From NCBI RefSeq assembly GCF_026625765.1, contig NZ_CP113062.1, positions 2,666,001-2,730,000 on the forward strand: a stretch of 64,000 bases of DNA, given 5' to 3'. The notes beneath the pieces were generated by a model. It made no database searches. It was not told where the DNA came from and was given only the letters and a program-made list of their open reading frames with translations. Positions 17,021 through 24,644 of the stretch are shown here, in pieces. The DNA is from Frigoribacterium sp. SL97. Lineage in GTDB: Bacteria > Actinomycetota > Actinomycetes > Actinomycetales > Microbacteriaceae. Both the position numbers and the translations under genes were made by a program. Positions within the stretch are counted from its first letter, which is position 1; every line of letters begins with the position of its first letter.

Positions 17021-18352
17021 ATGACCGACGCCCAGCCCGCCTGGAAGTTCGAGACGCAGCAGATCCACGCCGGGGCCCAGCCCGACCCGACGACCCATGC
17101 CCGCGCCACGCCGATCTACAAGACGACGTCGTACGTCTTCCGGGACGCGCAACACGCGCAGGACCTCTTCGCCCTCGCCGAGAACGGCAACATCTACTCG
17201 CGCATCATGAACCCCACCCACGACGTCGTGGAGAAGCGCATCGCCGCGCTCGAGGGCGGGACGGGTGCCCTGCTGGTGTCGTCGGGCCAGGCCGCGTCGA
17301 CCTTCGCCGTGCTGAACATCGCCGAGGCGGGCGACCACATCGTGTCGTCGTCGTCGATCTACGGCGGCACGTACAACCTCTTCAAGTACACGCTCGCGAA
17401 GCTCGGCATCGAGACGACGTTCGTCGAGAACCAGGACGACGCCGACGAGTGGCGCCGCGCCGTGCGTCCGAACACGAAGCTGTTCTTCGCCGAGACGATC
17501 GGCAACCCGAAGATCAACATCCTCGACCTCGAGAAGGTGTCCGGGGTGGCACACGCCGAGGGCGTCCCGCTGATCGTGGACAACACGATCGCGACGCCGT
17601 ACCTGATCAGGCCGCTCGAGCACGGGGCCGACATCGTCGTCCACTCGGCGACGAAGTTCCTCGGCGGGCACGGCACCGTCATCGGCGGCTTCATCGTCGA
17701 CGGCGGGACCTTCCCGTGGTCGTCCCACGCGGAGCGCTTCCCCGGTCTGACGCAGCCCGACCCGTCGTACCACGGGGCCGTCTACACGCAGGCCGTCGGC
17801 GACGCTCTCGCCTACGTCATCAAGGCGCGCGTGCAGCTGCTGCGCGACCTCGGGGCGTCCAACAGCCCGGACACGGCCTTCTCGTTGATCCAGGGCATCG
17901 AGACGCTCAGCCTGCGGATCGAGCGACACGTCCAGAACGCGCAAGAGGTGGCGGAGTGGCTCGACGCCCGCGACGACGTCGCCGCGGTGTACTACGCGGG
18001 CCTGCCGACGAGCCCCTGGTACGCGGCGGCGAACAAGTACGCACCCAAGGGCGTCGGGGCCGTGCTGTCCTTCGAGCTCAAGGGAGGCGTCGACGCCGGC
18101 CGAGCGCTCGTCGACGCCCTCGAGCTCTTCAGCCACCTCGCGAACATCGGCGACGTGCGCAGCCTCGTGATCCACCCCGCCTCGACGACGCACTCGCAGC
18201 TCACCCCCGAGCAGCAGCTCACGACCGGCGTCACGCCGGGGCTCGTCCGCCTCTCGGTCGGCCTCGAGAACGTCGACGACCTGAAGGCCGACCTCGACGC
18301 GGGCTTCGCGGCGGCGCGCGCCGTCACCCGGGAGGCGCTCCGCAGCAGCTAG
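17021..18352 (+). CDS. metY: O-acetylhomoserine sulfhydrylase (MetY)
   Basis: PLP enzyme that makes homocysteine from O-acetylhomoserine and sulfide in methionine synthesis. 443 residues, the usual length; PLP lysine Lys212 lies in VVHSATKFLGGHG, and YSRIMNPTHDVVEKRIAALEGG is typical of the Cys/Met PLP family. ATG at 17021 follows CAGGAG. It is followed by metX on the same strand, separated by an inverted repeat, which indicates the two-step acylation plus direct sulfhydrylation route. Confidence 0.95.
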   Translation: MTDAQPAWKFETQQIHAGAQPDPTTHARATPIYKTTSYVFRDAQHAQDLFALAENGNIYSRIMNPTHDVVEKRIAALEGGTGALLVSSGQAASTFAVLNIAEAGDHIVSSSSIYGGTYNLFKYTLAKLGIETTFVENQDDADEWRRAVRPNTKLFFAETIGNPKINILDLEKVSGVAHAEGVPLIVDNTIATPYLIRPLEHGADIVVHSATKFLGGHGTVIGGFIVDGGTFPWSSHAERFPGLTQPDPSYHGAVYTQAVGDALAYVIKARVQLLRDLGASNSPDTAFSLIQGIETLSLRIERHVQNAQEVAEWLDARDDVAAVYYAGLPTSPWYAAANKYAPKGVGAVLSFELKGGVDAGRALVDALELFSHLANIGDVRSLVIHPASTTHSQLTPEQQLTTGVTPGLVRLSVGLENVDDLKADLDAGFAAARAVTREALRSS

Positions 18353-18389
18353 GACGGGCGGGGGCCGGTGGGGGCTTGCGCGGTGGACT

Positions 18390-18432
18390 CGAGGAGGCGC
18401 GGTGTGCGTAACAAACGCACCGCGCCTCCTCG
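18390..18432. terminator. Inverted repeat between metY and metX (AGGAGGCGCGG family)
   Basis: CGAGGAGGCGCGGTG (18390-18404) and CACCGCGCCTCCTCG (18418-18432) are perfect 15-base arms around a 13-base loop. There is no U-run. It could attenuate read-through from metY into metX or act as a structural repeat. Confidence 0.6.
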
Positions 18433-18454
18433 GCTCGTCCAGGATGGACGTCAC

Positions 18455-19654
18455 ATGGACTGGCAGAGCACACCCGAGGACACCGTCCCGTCGAGCGTCA
18501 TCAGCGAGCGCACGCGCCTGGCGATGCTCGGCCGGCCGCCGGTCACCGGAGCCTGGCGCGACGGCGACGACCCCGGCGGACGGTCGTTCGTGACCCTGGA
18601 CGAGCTCGTGCTCGAGAGCGGCGTCACGCTGCCCCGACCGCGGCTCGCCGTCGAGACCTGGGGCGAACTCGACGCCGGGCGGAGCAACGCCGTGCTCGTC
18701 TCGCACGCCCTCACCGGCGACAGCCACGTCGTCGGCGCGGCCGGCCCCGGCCACCCCACGGCGGGCTGGTGGAACGGCGTCGTCGGCCCGGGGCTCGCGA
18801 TCGACACCGACCGCTGGTTCGTCGTCGCGCCGAACGTGCTCGGGGGCTGCCAGGGCAGCACCGGCCCCTCGTCCTTCGCGCCGGACGCCGTCGAGTGGGG
18901 TTCGAGGTTCCCGCACCTGACGATCCGGGACCAGGTCGCCGCCCAGGCGGCGTTGGCCGACCACCTCGGCATCGAGCGGTGGGCCGCGGTCGTCGGCGGG
19001 TCGATGGGAGGCATGCACGCCCTCGAGTGGGCGATCACGCACCCCTCTCGCGTCGCCCGGCTCGCGGTGCTGGCCGCACCGCCGGTCGTGAGCGCCGACC
19101 AGATCGCCCTGAACACGGTGCAGTACGAGGCCATCCGGATGGACGCCGCCTTCGACGGTGGCGACTACTACGACGCCGTCGACGGCCCGTACCGCGGCCT
19201 CGCCCTCGCCCGGCGGATGGCCCTGCTCAACTACCGCTCGCCCGACGAACTGAACGCCCGCTTCGGTCGCAGCTGGCAGAGCGAGATCTCACCGTTGGGC
19301 GGTCCGGGACGGTTCCAGGTCGAGAGCTACCTCGACTTCCACGGCAACAAGTTCACCCGCCGCTTCGACGCGGGCAGCTACGTGACCCTGCTCGGTGCCA
19401 TGAACTCGCACGACGTCGGGCGGGACCGGGGCGGCGTGGCGGCGGCGCTGAACCGCATCACGGCTCCGACGCTGGTGCTCGGCGTCGACAGCGACCGGCT
19501 CTTCCCCGTGTCCGACCAGCGGGTCATCGCACGACACCTGCGGCACGGCCTGGACGGCGACGGCGTGGCCGTGGTCGAGAGCCCCTACGGGCACGACGGA
19601 TTCCTCATCGAAGGCGACGCGGTGGGCGCCCAGCTGCGCCGTCTGCTCGACTGA
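18455..19654 (+). CDS. metX: Homoserine O-acetyltransferase (MetX)
   Basis: Alpha/beta-hydrolase that acetylates homoserine, giving the substrate of MetY. 399 residues from ATG 18455; nucleophile Ser183 in VVGGSMGGMHALEW, NVLGGCQGSTGPSS near residue 127, and the closing Asp/His pair in LGVDSDRLFP and SPYGHDGFL. An AGGA element lies about ten bases upstream of the start. Part of the metY-metX unit. Confidence 0.95.
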   Translation: MDWQSTPEDTVPSSVISERTRLAMLGRPPVTGAWRDGDDPGGRSFVTLDELVLESGVTLPRPRLAVETWGELDAGRSNAVLVSHALTGDSHVVGAAGPGHPTAGWWNGVVGPGLAIDTDRWFVVAPNVLGGCQGSTGPSSFAPDAVEWGSRFPHLTIRDQVAAQAALADHLGIERWAAVVGGSMGGMHALEWAITHPSRVARLAVLAAPPVVSADQIALNTVQYEAIRMDAAFDGGDYYDAVDGPYRGLALARRMALLNYRSPDELNARFGRSWQSEISPLGGPGRFQVESYLDFHGNKFTRRFDAGSYVTLLGAMNSHDVGRDRGGVAAALNRITAPTLVLGVDSDRLFPVSDQRVIARHLRHGLDGDGVAVVESPYGHDGFLIEGDAVGAQLRRLLD

Positions 19655-19740
19655 CCCCAGTTCGGTGGACACCACGGGGTACAGTTCCGCATCGCGACCG
19701 GATCGTTACCCCGACAATCGGCGTTTCGGGCCGTGCACGA

Positions 19741-19755
19741 CCCCCTGAGAGGGGG
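19741..19755 (+). terminator. Short GC hairpin after metX
   Basis: CCCCCT-GAG-AGGGGG, six paired bases, lies about 90 bases after metX and just before the kinase operon. No U-run follows, so its strength is uncertain. Confidence 0.35.
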
Positions 19756-19829
19756 CTGGGTGTGAAAACATGAGGAGTCGCCAGCCACCCGGCAGCCGTG
19801 ACGCCACCGTCGGAAGCCACTCACGAATC

Positions 19830-20987
19830 ATGGACATCTTCGCCCAAGAGCGCGATCGTCTGCTCAGCAGCACGACCCGCACCCTGGGGCTCGCCTGCGC
19901 GGCAGTCTCGGTCGTGGCCCTGGCGATCCCCGGCGTGACCGACCCCCTGCACCTCGCGGCGATCGCCCCGCTCGCCGCTCTGCTCGTCGTGTCGCTGCTC
20001 TTCGTCACCGGGCCGCGCGCCCGCGTCTGGGTCCCGGTCGGGCTGGCCTCGGGAATCGCGGCGACCGTGGTCGCCCTGTTGCCCGCCGGTGGCCCCGACG
20101 ACGGTCCGCTCGCCACCGCGATCATCCCCCTGGCCGGTGGTGCGACCGCCGCCTTCAGCCTCATGCTCTCGTCCAGTCGCCCACGGCTGACCACGGCGGT
20201 CGTGGCCTTCGTCGTCGAACTGACCCTGGTGGCCCTGGCGACCGGCTCGCCGTTCACCTTCCCGGTCGCGGCCGTGCTGCTCGGCTGGGTGTCCTGCTTC
20301 GTCACGGGCCTCTGGCTCGGACGCGCCGTGCCCCTGGCGGCACGCCGCATCTACAGCATCGGCAACGCCCACCGGGCCGAACGTCAGGCCAGCGAGACCG
20401 AGGCCCAGCGGCGGCAGGGTGCCCGCCTGCTACACGACACCGTGCTGGCCACGCTGACCCTGCTCGCCCACTCGGGGTTCGGCGTCACGCCCCAGGCGCT
20501 CCAGGACCAGGCGGCCGAGGACGCACGCCTGCTGCGCCACCTCCGTCTCGGCGGCACGCCGCAGCCGCAGGCGTCGGGCGACTACAGCCTCGAGACGGTC
20601 GAGGAGTCCCCGCTCGGTCAGACCCTCGAGTCGGTCAAGCAGCGCTTCGGCCGCATGGGCCTCGAGGTGAGCTGGCACGGCACCGGCCAGGTCCTGCTGC
20701 CCACCCACGTGCTCGACGCGTTCCTGCTGGCCCTCGCGGAGTGCCTCGAGAACGTGCGACGTCACGCCGGCGTGACCGAGGCCCACGTCACGATCATCCA
20801 CGACGACTCGATGGTCCGTGCCATGGTCACGGATGCGGGCGTCGGGTTCGACCTCGCCGGCATCAGCGAAGAGCGCCTGGGCTTCAAGGAGTCCGTCGTC
20901 GGCCGGCTGCACGAGGTCGGCGGCAGTGCCCGTCTGTTCTCGTCGCCCGGGTCGGGCACCACCGTCGTCCTGGAGGCACCGCGATGA
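19830..20987 (+). CDS. Membrane sensor histidine kinase (NarL/DesK type)
   Basis: About 385 residues from ATG 19830 (MDIFAQERDRLL); an in-frame ATG at 19770 would add 20 residues. Five or six membrane helices fill residues 18-170. They are followed by the HisKA_3-like H-box ARLLHDTVLATLTLLAHSGF (His202) and a HATPase domain with LAECLENVRRHAG (N-box), VTDAGVGFD (G1) and a C-terminal GSGTTVVLEAP. It should autophosphorylate and pass phosphate to the response regulator encoded at 22321. Its stop overlaps the next start (ATGA). Confidence 0.85.
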   Translation: MDIFAQERDRLLSSTTRTLGLACAAVSVVALAIPGVTDPLHLAAIAPLAALLVVSLLFVTGPRARVWVPVGLASGIAATVVALLPAGGPDDGPLATAIIPLAGGATAAFSLMLSSSRPRLTTAVVAFVVELTLVALATGSPFTFPVAAVLLGWVSCFVTGLWLGRAVPLAARRIYSIGNAHRAERQASETEAQRRQGARLLHDTVLATLTLLAHSGFGVTPQALQDQAAEDARLLRHLRLGGTPQPQASGDYSLETVEESPLGQTLESVKQRFGRMGLEVSWHGTGQVLLPTHVLDAFLLALAECLENVRRHAGVTEAHVTIIHDDSMVRAMVTDAGVGFDLAGISEERLGFKESVVGRLHEVGGSARLFSSPGSGTTVVLEAPR

Positions 20988-22234
20988 GCGTCGACGAGAA
21001 CACCTTCGGGATCGTCCGGGGCCGCCGAGCCGCTCGCGGCCTGCCGATCAGTTCGACCGGAGCGCGATCGCTGCGCCAGGCCCGTGCGGCCGGTGCCACC
21101 CTCGGCACCGGGTACCTGGGCGTCGGCGCGGCCGTGGTCGCCGCGCTCCAGGCCGTGTACGGCCTCGCCTTCTTCCTCAGCCACCTCTCGGCCTATCCCG
21201 ACGTCGCCCCCGTCCTGATCTCGTGGCTGCTCTACGTGGCCACCTTCATCGGCACGGCCGTGCTCGTGACCGTCCGGGGCGAGCGGCTGACCACGGGCGT
21301 GTTCGCCGTCATCGGGGTCGTCCTCGCCGTCGTCGTCACGCTGGACTTCGTCGCCATCTGGCCGCTGCACGACGTGGGCGCCTATGCCACGTCGAGCGTC
21401 GCCGTCGGCTTCGGCCTGCTGCCCATCGTCACCCTCAGGCCCGTGCGAGAGGTCGTCACGGCCACCGCCCTGCTCTTCGTGGCGTTCGTCGTCATGGTGG
21501 CGCTCTCGACCCCCGTGACCAGCGACTCGGGCCCGCAGCAGATCACCGTCGTGGCCCTGGCCGTCCTGCCGAGCGCCATCGCCACCTTCGCGGTGCACCG
21601 CTTCCGTCGCATGGTGCAGGTCGAACTCGACCGGGTACTCGTGCAGAGCAACGTGTCACAGCCCCGTTTCGCGGTGGGCATGCTCGCCAGCGACGAACTG
21701 GCGCGACTCGACCTCGCGGCCGAGAAGCTGCTCGACGGCGTCGCGAACGGCGACGTGCCCCTGCCCCTGTCGCCCAAGGTCGCGTCGCAGGCCGCGTCGC
21801 TCGCCACCGAGCTGCGCCTGCACCTCATCGAGGGCCGGCGCGAGACCTGGCTGCACCACGCCGTCACCGAGTCCGAGTACCTCGGCCGGTCGGTCGCGCT
21901 GGTCGACCCGTCGTCGCTCGCCGGCCTGCTCGCCCCGGCACAGCGCGACGGACTGCTCCAGGGCGTCTGGTTGCTGCTCGGCGACTCGAAGAGCCGTGCA
22001 CCGGGCACGACGATCCAGCTGACCCTCGGCCCCGTGACCGCCGCGTCCCAGTCCTTCGCCGGCCGCAGCGTCTGCGTGCCCGTCGTGCTCTCGACCACGG
22101 GCATCCGCCGCAACCGGGTCACGCCCGCCACCTGGAACGCCCTCGAGCGCGCCGGTGAGTACGTCGTCTCGACCCACGAGTCGAGCGTCAAGATCTCGGT
22201 CAACTGCATCGTCGACAACCCCGCCGAGGCCTGA
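20984..22234 (+). CDS. Membrane protein resembling a degenerate histidine kinase
   Basis: 416 residues; GGAGG precedes ATG 20984, which overlaps the kinase stop. Residues about 45-205 hold six hydrophobic helices. The cytoplasmic half has a helical stretch (LASDELARLDLAAEKLLDGV) where a kinase would dimerise, and a C-terminal region (LLQGVWLLLGDSKSR, then IQLTLGPVTAAS) that looks like a worn ATPase domain. No H-box, N-box or glycine-rich ATP lid can be seen. It probably modulates the adjoining kinase; no known family name is claimed. Confidence 0.65.
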   Translation: MSVDENTFGIVRGRRAARGLPISSTGARSLRQARAAGATLGTGYLGVGAAVVAALQAVYGLAFFLSHLSAYPDVAPVLISWLLYVATFIGTAVLVTVRGERLTTGVFAVIGVVLAVVVTLDFVAIWPLHDVGAYATSSVAVGFGLLPIVTLRPVREVVTATALLFVAFVVMVALSTPVTSDSGPQQITVVALAVLPSAIATFAVHRFRRMVQVELDRVLVQSNVSQPRFAVGMLASDELARLDLAAEKLLDGVANGDVPLPLSPKVASQAASLATELRLHLIEGRRETWLHHAVTESEYLGRSVALVDPSSLAGLLAPAQRDGLLQGVWLLLGDSKSRAPGTTIQLTLGPVTAASQSFAGRSVCVPVVLSTTGIRRNRVTPATWNALERAGEYVVSTHESSVKISVNCIVDNPAEA

Positions 22235-22320
22235 CCCGCCGAGCGCCCCGCGTGGCCCGGCCCCATCACCACCCCCGCCCGTAGCATGAACCCCACTCCG
22301 TCCTGAAAGAAGGTCCCGAC

Positions 22321-22998
22321 GTGTCAGACCACGACGACCGCATCCGCCTCGCCCTCGTAGACGACCACAAGATGCTCCTGGGCGCCCTCAGCGAGTGGAT
22401 CCGTGGTGCCGCGAGCGACATCTCGATGGTCGCCGCCGTCGCGTCCTGGCCCGAGCTGCTCACGCACCCCGAGTTCCCGGTCGACGTCGTGCTGCTCGAC
22501 CTCGACCTGAAGGACAACATCCCGATCTCGCTCAAGATCAACACGCTCAAGACGACGGGCGTCAAGACCGTGCTGATGAGCACCTACTCCGAGCCGAACG
22601 TGGTGCGCGAGGCCCTCGCCGCCGGCGCCCTGGGGTACCTCGTCAAGAGCGAGGACGCCGAGATGATCGTCGAGGCGATCCGCTCGGCCGCCAAGGGAGA
22701 GTCGTACATCTCGGCCGAACTCGACCTGGCCCTCAACGCCGCCGAGGTGGGTGGCGTACCGAAGCTCAGCGCGCAGGAACGCCGCGTCATGGCTCTCTAC
22801 GGCGGTGGCGAGCCGGTCAAGGCCGTCGCCTACCAGCTCGGCATCAGCGAAGAGACCGCCAAGAGCTACCTCAAGCGCATCCGCGAGAAGTACCGTGTCG
22901 CCGGCTACGACGTGGGCACCAAGGTCGCCCTCCGGAAGCGCGCCATCCAGGACGGCATCCTGCTCCAGACCGACACGCCGGCCCAGACCAGCTTCTGA
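22321..22998 (+). CDS. LuxR/NarL-family response regulator
   Basis: 225 residues. The receiver domain has the acidic pair in LALVDDHKML, the phospho-acceptor Asp60 in VVLLDLDL and the conserved Lys in GYLVKSEDAEMI. The C-terminal LuxR-type DNA-binding domain runs LSAQERRVMALYGGGEPVK and LGISEETAKSYLKRIREKY. GTG at 22321 follows GAAAGAAGG. It lies 86 bases after the previous gene and completes the signalling operon. Confidence 0.9.
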   Translation: MSDHDDRIRLALVDDHKMLLGALSEWIRGAASDISMVAAVASWPELLTHPEFPVDVVLLDLDLKDNIPISLKINTLKTTGVKTVLMSTYSEPNVVREALAAGALGYLVKSEDAEMIVEAIRSAAKGESYISAELDLALNAAEVGGVPKLSAQERRVMALYGGGEPVKAVAYQLGISEETAKSYLKRIREKYRVAGYDVGTKVALRKRAIQDGILLQTDTPAQTSF

Positions 22999-23016
22999 CG
23001 CCCGGCCCCACGCGGA

Positions 23017-23050
23017 GAACGGCCCGACCCCCTCGGGGGCCGGGCCGTTC
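23017..23050. terminator. Bidirectional intrinsic-type terminator
   Basis: Arms GAACGGCCCGACCCCC (23017-23032) and GGGGGCCGGGCCGTTC (23035-23050) pair over 16 bases with one mismatch and a 2-base loop, between the convergent response regulator and MFS genes. There is no long U-run, as is common in high-GC actinobacteria. Confidence 0.7.
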
Positions 23051-23119
23051 GTCGTCTGCGTGACCCGCGCCTCCTCGGAACCGGGCCGTTCGTCGTCTGC
23101 CCGACCCGCGCCTCCTCGG
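23040..23119. repeat. Two direct copies of a 39-base unit containing CCGCGCCTCCTC
   Basis: Unit 1 (23040-23078) and unit 2 (23081-23119) share CCGGGCCGTTCGTCGTCTGC and GACCCGCGCCTCCTCGG and differ only by two bases in the middle; the period is 41. The beginning of unit 1 is the right arm of the terminator, so the terminator arm itself was duplicated. Confidence 0.85.
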
Positions 23120-23153
23120 GACCCGTCGTCCCGCATCGGCGGGGCGAGGGAGG

Positions 23154-24404
23154 CTAGGCCGAGACCGACTCGCGTTCGGCGGCCGTGACCCGTGCCGCTC
23201 CGCGCCGGTCGTCGACTCGCTGCATGCCGAAGCTGATCATGGTCAGGACGACCCCGGCCAGGGCGAGCACGACGCCGACCCACCCGGGTGCCGAGAAGCC
23301 GAGGCCCGCCGCGATGACCGCGCCGCCGAGGTACGCGCCGAAGCTGTTGCCGAGGTTCATGGCCGAGTGGTTCAGGGCGGCTCCGATGACCTGGCTCTCG
23401 CCCGCGACCTCCATCAGGCGGGACTGCACCGACGGGCCGACGCTCGAGCCGACGAGGCCGACGAAGAACGTGCTGACGAAGATGCCGACGATCGAACTCG
23501 ACGTGAGCGCGTATGCCGAGAGCGCGGCGATGAGGCCGACGAAGCCGAGGTACATGGCGAGCTTGAGCGACCGGTCGGCCAGCCAGCCGCCGAGCAGGTT
23601 CCCGATGGTCATGCCGACGCCGACCGTGACGAGCACCCAGGGCACGACGCCCTGGGAGACGCCCGCGCCCTCGGTGACGGCGTTGGCGATGTAGCTGTAG
23701 ACCGCGAAGAACCCGCCGAAGCCGATGGCGCCGATGCCCATCACGAGCCACACCTGGGGCTGCTTGAACGCCCGCAGCTCGCGCTTCATCGAGGCGGACG
23801 CGTCGCCGTCCTGGTGCGGCACGGCGAGGGCGACGGCGGCGAAGGTCAGGGCGAAGATGAGGGCCACGGCGAGGTAGGCGACGCGCCACCCGGCTTGCTG
23901 GCCGAGCCAGGTGATCGAGGGCACGCCGATGACGTTCGCGATCGTCAGGCCGCTGAGGACGAGCGCGACGCCCTTGCCCCGGTTGCCCGGCCCCATGATC
24001 GACGCGGCGACGATGGATGCGATGCCGAAGTACGCGCCGTGCGGCAGACCCGCGGCGAAGCGTGCGGCCAGCACCCAGCCGAACGACGGCAGCAGGGCCG
24101 ACGCGACTGTGCCGACCGTGAAGGCGGCGAGGAGCGCCAGGAGCAACTTCTTCTTCGGGAAGTGCGACGACATCGCGGCGATGGTCGGGGCCCCGACGAC
24201 GACGCCGAGGGCGTAGGCGCTGATCAACCAGCCGGCCTGGGCGATGCCGGCGTCGGCCGACCGCGAGTAGAGATCGGGCAGCAGGTCGCCCGCCATGTTC
24301 GGCAGGAGGCCCATGGCCACGAACTCGGTCGAGCCGATTCCGAACCCGCCGAGGGCGAGGGCGATCAAGGCGGCCGTGCGACGACGGCGGGAGAGGTGGG
24401 TCAC
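23154..24404 (-). CDS. MFS transporter, DHA1/AraJ type
   Basis: Twelve-helix exporter of 416 residues. IGSTEFVAMGLLPNMAGDL at the first helix and AARFAAGLPHGAYFGIAS are typical of the arabinose-efflux/purine-efflux (AraJ/PbuE) group. GTG 24404 is chosen as the residue before the first Arg-rich cytoplasmic end (VTHLSRRRRT); AAAGG lies eight bases upstream. A longer frame from about 24480 exists but would place a poor sequence at the N-terminus. The substrate is unknown. Confidence 0.85.
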   Translation of the reverse strand: MTHLSRRRRTAALIALALGGFGIGSTEFVAMGLLPNMAGDLLPDLYSRSADAGIAQAGWLISAYALGVVVGAPTIAAMSSHFPKKKLLLALLAAFTVGTVASALLPSFGWVLAARFAAGLPHGAYFGIASIVAASIMGPGNRGKGVALVLSGLTIANVIGVPSITWLGQQAGWRVAYLAVALIFALTFAAVALAVPHQDGDASASMKRELRAFKQPQVWLVMGIGAIGFGGFFAVYSYIANAVTEGAGVSQGVVPWVLVTVGVGMTIGNLLGGWLADRSLKLAMYLGFVGLIAALSAYALTSSSIVGIFVSTFFVGLVGSSVGPSVQSRLMEVAGESQVIGAALNHSAMNLGNSFGAYLGGAVIAAGLGFSAPGWVGVVLALAGVVLTMISFGMQRVDDRRGAARVTAAERESVSA

Positions 24405-24532
24405 GAGCGGGCCTTTGCGGATCGAGAAGAGCCAGAGGAGAAGGGAGGAACGACCTTCGCTCGTCATCGAGCAGGGCATCTGCGGAGGAGCGACACGTCG
24501 CGCCTCCCTCCTGATCGTATCGATTCGACCGG

Positions 24533-24545
24533 CGGTTGCCAACCG
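24533..24545. promoter_or_regulatory. Perfect 13-base palindrome, possible operator
   Basis: CGGTTG-C-CAACCG lies midway in the 240-base divergent gap between the MFS gene and the cell-wall-binding-repeat protein. Nothing else in the gap (24405-24644) is recognisable. Confidence 0.35.
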
Positions 24546-24644
24546 TCCGCCGGGACTCCGACCCGTCCGGCGAAACACCCGCATCCAGCGATCTGGCGTC
24601 GAGCCGCTCCGTGCCGCTAGATTCGAGCGTTCCGTTCCTTCCCG

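Noticed and set aside
18402..18593. Small open frame beginning GTG within the metY-metX repeat
   Set aside because: It has AGGAGG before GTG, but the frame runs into metX out of phase and its product has no sensible composition; it is an accident of the repeat word.
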